From positions 1 through 8,947 of the forward strand of contig SKKC01000219.1 of the NCBI GenBank assembly GCA_007121695.1: DNA of 8,947 bases, in the 5' to 3' direction. Positions within the stretch are counted from its first letter, which is position 1. Every line of letters begins with the position of its first letter. The notes beneath the pieces are model-generated. The model made no database searches. It saw only the letters and a program-made list of their open reading frames with translations, and was not told the DNA's origin. Made by a program: the position numbers and the translations under genes. The DNA comes from Spirochaetales bacterium. Its GTDB lineage: Bacteria; Spirochaetota; Spirochaetia; DSM-27196; SKKC01. Shown piece by piece: positions 6,639 to 8,947 of this stretch.

Positions 6639-7748
6639 TTACGCACCACCAGGGGGCAGGGCGCTGCGCCGTATCACAAGCTCTGTCTCGAGCGTATACG
6701 ACAGGCGACCAGGTCCCGGAAGCCCGGAGAGTTCCTGAAGAAGCCTGAACGCTTCGCCGACTAATCGCCCCCGGTCGACGCGTACGGTGGTAAGCGGTGG
6801 AATCGCAAGTCGGGAGGCATGTATGTCGTCAAAGCCGCCCACCGAAAACTGCGATCCGACTGACAGGCCGAGTTGCTCTACAAGCGAATACACCGCCAGC
6901 GCCGAGCCGTCGTTATAGCCGATTCCGGCCGTATAGCCGAGCTTGATCTGCTTCTCGAAGCGCGTCCGGCTTTCCGAATCGTCCGGGCTGAACGAAAACT
7001 CTTCGACGGTAACCTCGTATTTCCCTCGCCAGCGCATCGCTGCCTGTCGGACCGCGTGCAGACGCTCGAGGAACACGCCCGCTCGCTCGAACTCGGTCGA
7101 CCGCAGGTACAGGATTTTTCGATGCCCGAGCGTAACAAAGTAGTCGAGCATCCCGGAGAGCCTGTCGAGGCCTATTTCTACAGACGCCATTCGGCCCGAA
7201 GAAATCGATTCCGGCACCCGTCGGTTTACGAAAACGGTGGGAACGTTTTTTTCTGCGAGAAAGGCCGCATAAACGACCGGGAGCGTACCCTGGACAATAA
7301 AGCCCCCGGTATCCCGTGTCGCTGCTACAATGTCCTCAGACAGCTCGGTGTCGCTGTTCCCGTATACGAGAAATCGCGGTTGTCGGCCGTCGCGCGTCAT
7401 GCGCAGGAGGTAGGCAAGATAGATGTCTTTCGCGTGGTAGTTGCGCGGATCGTCGAGATTCTCAAGATAACTGCTGCGACTCTCGTCTACGAGCATGCAG
7501 ATGCCGCTTCGTGGCGGTACACCGGGTCGGGTTACCTCAGAACCGGAACCCTGCCGCGACTTGAGGTAGCCGAGACTCGTGAGGTATGCAGTCGCCTTGT
7601 TCACCGTCTGCGGATTCACCTGGAGTTCGCGCGCGAGCTCGCGTATCGGGGGAATACGTGATCCTTCGGCGTACACTCCGGTTTCGATATTCGTTCGTAT
7701 GTGTTCTGCTATCTGTACGTACTTTTTCTGTCCATTATTCTGAAGCAT
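6639..7748 (-). CDS. GntR-LacI hybrid (AraR-type) transcriptional regulator
   Basis: A 369-residue protein. The ATG at 7748 is preferred: the only upstream in-frame start is a TTG at 7808, which would lie before the likely promoter and adds 20 residues unlike the family. The Shine-Dalgarno is weak (AGG at 7757-7759). Residues 8-75 are a GntR-type winged helix: KKYVQIAEHIRTNIETG, then IPPIRELARELQVNPQTVNKA as the helix-turn-helix, then the wing GYLKSRQGSGS. From about residue 80 to 365 comes a LacI/periplasmic-binding-type effector domain, with GGFIVQGTLP, the dimer segment DYFVTLGHRKILYL, and near the end SVGGFDDIHASRLAIPPLTTV. Regulators with this fusion (AraR is the best known) are usually sugar-released repressors. 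Its neighbours, a GH3 enzyme and a HAD hydrolase, suggest an amino sugar or saccharide effector; that is inference. A different palindrome flanks its own -10 region. Confidence 0.9.
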   Translation of the reverse strand: MLQNNGQKKYVQIAEHIRTNIETGVYAEGSRIPPIRELARELQVNPQTVNKATAYLTSLGYLKSRQGSGSEVTRPGVPPRSGICMLVDESRSSYLENLDDPRNYHAKDIYLAYLLRMTRDGRQPRFLVYGNSDTELSEDIVAATRDTGGFIVQGTLPVVYAAFLAEKNVPTVFVNRRVPESISSGRMASVEIGLDRLSGMLDYFVTLGHRKILYLRSTEFERAGVFLERLHAVRQAAMRWRGKYEVTVEEFSFSPDDSESRTRFEKQIKLGYTAGIGYNDGSALAVYSLVEQLGLSVGSQFSVGGFDDIHASRLAIPPLTTVRVDRGRLVGEAFRLLQELSGLPGPGRLSYTLETELVIRRSALPPGGA

Positions 7749-7756
7749 TCGCGCTG

Positions 7757-7785
7757 CCTGATACCCGTTACTATAGCATATCAGG
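7757..7785. repeat. Inverted repeat CCTGATA-N15-TATCAGG at the regulator promoter
   Basis: Perfect 7-bp arms at 7757-7763 and 7779-7785, with centres 22 bp apart, bracket the extended -10 box of the regulator gene. It could be an autoregulatory operator bound by a dimer on one DNA face. In RNA it would be a long-loop hairpin only if transcription began upstream. The sequence does not resemble the TTGT-N5-ACAA sites at the GH3/HAD promoters. Confidence 0.4.
7770..7778 (-). promoter_or_regulatory. Extended -10 promoter of the GntR-LacI regulator gene
   Basis: The minus strand reads TG-C-TATAGT here, 21 bp before the ATG at 7748, with transcription expected near 7763. No good -35 box is visible. 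The position argues against the upstream TTG start. Confidence 0.45.
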
Positions 7786-7806
7786 ACGCACGAGTGCGGA
7801 TCGATC

Positions 7807-7823
7807 AAAAATACGCGCGCGTA
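7807..7823 (-). terminator. Weak intrinsic-terminator-like element after the His-rich gene
   Basis: Reading the minus strand, the palindrome TACGCGCGCGTA (7812-7823) begins 8 nt after the His-rich stop codon and is followed at once by TTTTT (7807-7811). The stem is only 4 bp plus possible G-U pairs around a CGCG loop, so termination may be inefficient and some read-through into the regulator gene is possible. Confidence 0.4.
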
Positions 7824-7831
7824 CCCGAATG

Positions 7832-8158
7832 TTAGCCGACAACCGTGACCGGGCCGTGGTCGTCGCAGTGATCACCATGCGGGTGGTGCAGGCGACCGTC
7901 CACCAGGTAATCGTAGTGGTCTCCGTGCGGAACGCGCTCGTGGCCGCAGTCGGTGTGATCACAGGAACAATCAACAGGCGTGCAGTGATCCGGGTTCGTG
8001 TCGCTGACAGCGATGACGTGTTCGTCGTAGTGACCGTCGTGCGGATGGTGCAGATGGCCGTTATGCAGGTAGTCGACGTGCCCGTCGTGCTCTATCTGTG
8101 TATGACCGCAGTGTTCGCTGTGAACGTGGTCATGATTCGCGTGTATCTTGTGTTCCAT
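7832..8158 (-). CDS. Histidine-rich metal-binding protein
   Basis: A 108-residue protein. The ATG at 8158 is chosen because AGGAG (complement of 8164-8168) lies 5 nt before it; the frame runs upstream, but through the operator and promoter. It has 26 histidines (24%) and 6 cysteines (17, 59, 64, 66, 71, 98), with many aspartates and very few basic or hydrophobic residues. It is an internal duplication: residues 24-47 and 78-101 align at 14 of 24 positions around the core DYL-x2-G-x-LHHPH. Between them sits a cysteine cluster, CTPVDCSCDHTDCGH (59-73). No signal peptide or membrane segment is visible, so it is probably a cytoplasmic metal buffer, store or chaperone. The divergent ArsR-type repressor with a zinc-type site suggests Zn(II), with Co(II) or Ni(II) as alternatives. 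Short His-rich proteins with a similar LHHPH core exist in other bacteria and are poorly characterised. Function here is inferred from composition and context. Confidence 0.82.
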   Translation of the reverse strand: MEHKIHANHDHVHSEHCGHTQIEHDGHVDYLHNGHLHHPHDGHYDEHVIAVSDTNPDHCTPVDCSCDHTDCGHERVPHGDHYDYLVDGRLHHPHGDHCDDHGPVTVVG

Positions 8159-8174
8159 AAAAGCTCCTTCATTT

Positions 8175-8198
8175 ACATATGAATAACTGTTCATATGT
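8175..8198. promoter_or_regulatory. ArsR/SmtB-type operator O1
   Basis: A perfect inverted repeat with 9-bp arms ACATATGAA / TTCATATGT around the 6-bp core TAACTG. The inner form ATATGA-N8-TCATAT is the 12-2-12 type bound by SmtB, CzrA and their relatives; from memory, the central ATGAACAGTTATTCA on the minus strand closely resembles the cyanobacterial smt operator. It lies just downstream of the -10 box of the His-rich gene, between promoter and Shine-Dalgarno, where a bound repressor would block transcription. Confidence 0.8.
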
Positions 8199-8200
8199 TT

Positions 8201-8220
8201 ATGTGAAGATACTATCACAT
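8201..8220. promoter_or_regulatory. Second ArsR-type operator O2
   Basis: ATGTGA-N8-TCACAT, with the same arm length and spacing as O1 and one transition per arm. Its centre is 24 bp from that of O1. It covers the predicted -10 box of the His-rich gene. I infer a second, weaker repressor site. The TGTGA/TCACA arms recall a CRP site, but CRP needs a 6-bp gap and this gap is 8. Confidence 0.5.
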
Positions 8221-8236
8221 GCAGGGATATTGTCAA
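8209..8236 (-). promoter_or_regulatory. Promoter of the His-rich metal-binding gene
   Basis: On the minus strand a consensus TTGACA (8236-8231) is followed after 16 bp by TAGTAT (8214-8209), preceded by TG-A as an extended -10. Initiation is expected near 8202, at the edge of O1. This is the strongest promoter I see in the window, as expected for a gene held off by a repressor. Confidence 0.65.
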
Positions 8237-8258
8237 GCGTTGTCAGTCCGGCTACCCT
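8230..8258 (+). promoter_or_regulatory. Promoter of the ArsR-family gene, possibly leaderless
   Basis: TTGTCA (8230-8235), a 17-bp spacer, then TACCCT (8253-8258). Its -35 box overlaps the opposite-strand TTGACA, so the two divergent promoters cannot easily be occupied together. Initiation near 8265 would leave almost no leader before the ATG at 8268, which agrees with the absence of a Shine-Dalgarno there. Confidence 0.4.
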
Positions 8259-8267
8259 GTAAAAACC

Positions 8268-8582
8268 ATGGACACAGAAACACCCGGCACGGCTGCCGTT
8301 TCCGCCGATTCTGCCCGCGATCTCGCAGAGCTCTTCCGGGCGCTCGCTGATCCCGGACGCATTCGCATCGTCGGTGCGCTTGCCGACGGCAGAAAAAACG
8401 TCGGAGAACTGGCTGCCGCTGCAGACCTCAGCGAATCGGCGGTGTCGCACCATCTGCGGGGCCTCCGCCTTATGCGACTCGTTCGTACGGAAAAAGAAGG
8501 GCGCCACGTCTACTACACCATGGACGACGAACACGTGTTCGAGATATTCCGCTGCGGCCTCGATCACGTACACCACCGATAG
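8268..8582 (+). CDS. ArsR/SmtB-family metal-sensing repressor, alpha5 zinc-site type
   Basis: A 104-residue protein, the usual size for the family. The ATG at 8268 is the only reasonable start, although it lacks a Shine-Dalgarno. The fold reads in order: ALADPGRIRIVGAL (alpha2), NVGELAAAADLSESAVSHHLRGLRLMRLV (helix-turn-helix, 44-72, with recognition helix around SAVSHHLRGL), the wing RTEKEGRHVYYTM, then C-terminal helix alpha5. Asp87-x-His89 and His100-x2-His103 fall at exactly the spacing of the zinc/cobalt site of CzrA and SmtB (D-x-H, then H 11 and 14 residues later). The cysteines of the alpha3 cadmium/lead and arsenic sensors are missing; the only Cys is 96. It should therefore be a dimeric repressor released from DNA by Zn(II), possibly Co(II). 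It is divergent from the His-rich gene, with two matching palindromes between them. Confidence 0.92.
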   Translation: MDTETPGTAAVSADSARDLAELFRALADPGRIRIVGALADGRKNVGELAAAADLSESAVSHHLRGLRLMRLVRTEKEGRHVYYTMDDEHVFEIFRCGLDHVHHR

Positions 8583-8630
8583 CGTGCCGCTGGTAGACGA
8601 AGCGAACCGGATTTCGTAGGCTTCGGATAG

Positions 8631-8947
8631 ATGAGCGAATTCGAACCGGACGAACTCGAACAGCTGCGCGTGACATGTCGCGAACAGGAAGCGCGTATAC
8701 GCCGCCTCAGCGATCCGGGCCATAAGGTTATCGACGGTTTTATAACCCTGTGTCCGTATCTCGAGCAGGTCCTCGGGCAGCGCTTTATTCTCGCGGTCAG
8801 TCGCGAGTTCGACTATCGACAGGATCCGGATCGCGACGTACTCGACCGGAACATGAATACCGCGCGCACGGCAGATCCCTCGTATCGCTCCTTTCGCGAT
8901 AGCTTCCGGGAAGGCTACGGTATTCGACTGGTGCACAGCCACATTTC
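8631..8947 (+). CDS. Unrecognised protein, 5' part, runs off the window
   Basis: An open frame from ATG at 8631 to the right edge, 105 complete codons. A TAG directly before the ATG fixes 8631 as the earliest start; only a weak AGG at 8618-8620 serves as ribosome site. Codon use, with G or C in most third positions, matches the neighbours and supports a real gene. Residues 3-28 are charged and helical (EFEPDELEQLRVTCREQEARIRRL), possibly a short coiled coil. They are followed by a mixed segment, VIDGFITLCPYLEQVLGQRFILAVS, and a polar Arg/Asp-rich part. I recognise no domain. It follows arsR by 48 bp in the same direction and could share its transcript, which would hint at metal-dependent expression, but nothing in the visible part shows metal ligands. 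Confidence 0.6.
   Translation, partial: MSEFEPDELEQLRVTCREQEARIRRLSDPGHKVIDGFITLCPYLEQVLGQRFILAVSREFDYRQDPDRDVLDRNMNTARTADPSYRSFRDSFREGYGIRLVHSHI

Noticed and set aside
7586..8182. A 198-codon plus-strand open frame, Val-rich, across the His-rich gene
   Set aside because: The Val runs are the reverse complement of the repeated His/Asp codons of the minus-strand gene, and the frame crosses two intergenic regions. A shadow.
8201..8220. Reading the TGTGA / TCACA arms as a CRP/FNR-type activator site
   Set aside because: The gap between arms is 8 bp, not the 6 bp of CRP or the 4 bp of FNR sites, and the spacing matches the adjacent ArsR-type operator exactly.
8598..8625. Inverted repeat CGAAGC / GCTTCG with an inner CGAA / TTCG between arsR and the next gene
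   Set aside because: An imperfect hairpin is possible, but no T-run follows and the inner and outer arms are out of register, so I do not call a terminator.
8199..8942. A 247-codon open frame on the minus strand opposite arsR and the following gene
   Set aside because: It runs antisense to a clear ArsR-family gene and a plausible second gene, reads through both operator and promoter sequences, and has no recognisable motif. High-GC codon bias explains it.
1..8947. tRNA, rRNA, CRISPR array, insertion sequence, riboswitch or attachment site
   Set aside because: Looked for cloverleaf-like segments, regularly spaced repeats, transposase motifs and terminal repeats on both strands and found none; almost all sequence is used by the genes listed.

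Overview
The window comes from a fairly GC-rich bacterium. Coding regions use mostly G or C at third codon positions, GTG and ATG starts occur, and several genes have clear Shine-Dalgarno sequences. The gene mix would fit a free-living heterotroph. A spirochaete is my guess from the general look of the proteins (notably the HAD hydrolase), but nothing in the sequence proves the taxon.

Layout. (1) Bases 1-3938, plus strand: the 3' part of gltD (glutamate synthase small subunit), a membrane-anchored alpha/beta hydrolase, an amidase-signature enzyme overlapping it by an ATGA junction, and a small flavodoxin-fold protein. The first three are probably one transcription unit; the flavodoxin gene may also have its own weak promoter. 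(2) Bases 3942-6627: a glycoside hydrolase family 3 enzyme of the NagZ type on the minus strand, divergent from a HAD-family phosphatase-like gene on the plus strand. Their 70-bp shared promoter region carries two TTGT-N5-ACAA palindromes spaced 21 bp apart. (3) Bases 6639-7748, minus strand: a GntR-LacI hybrid (AraR-type) regulator, convergent with the HAD gene and the obvious candidate to read those palindromes. (4) Bases 7832-8582: a compact divergent metal-response module. A 108-residue protein with 26 histidines and 6 cysteines (minus) faces an ArsR/SmtB-family repressor (plus) carrying a complete alpha5 D-x-H / H-x2-H metal site. Between them lie two palindromes of identical ATRTGA-N8-TCAYAT design and two promoters with overlapping -35 boxes. 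(5) From 8631 an unrecognised open frame runs off the right edge.

How it works together. The most coherent system is module 4. It has the smtB/smtA-style architecture of zinc-responsive repressor, operator and metal-sequestering protein, but the effector is a His-rich duplicated protein rather than a cysteine metallothionein. The second is the regulator, GH3 and HAD neighbourhood, which suggests control of amino-sugar or cell-wall-sugar handling by a carbohydrate-type effector. The gltD-linked hydrolases are ordinary accessory enzymes whose substrates cannot be read from sequence. Long open frames inside the real genes on other frames, including a 247-codon frame antisense to arsR, are treated as shadows.
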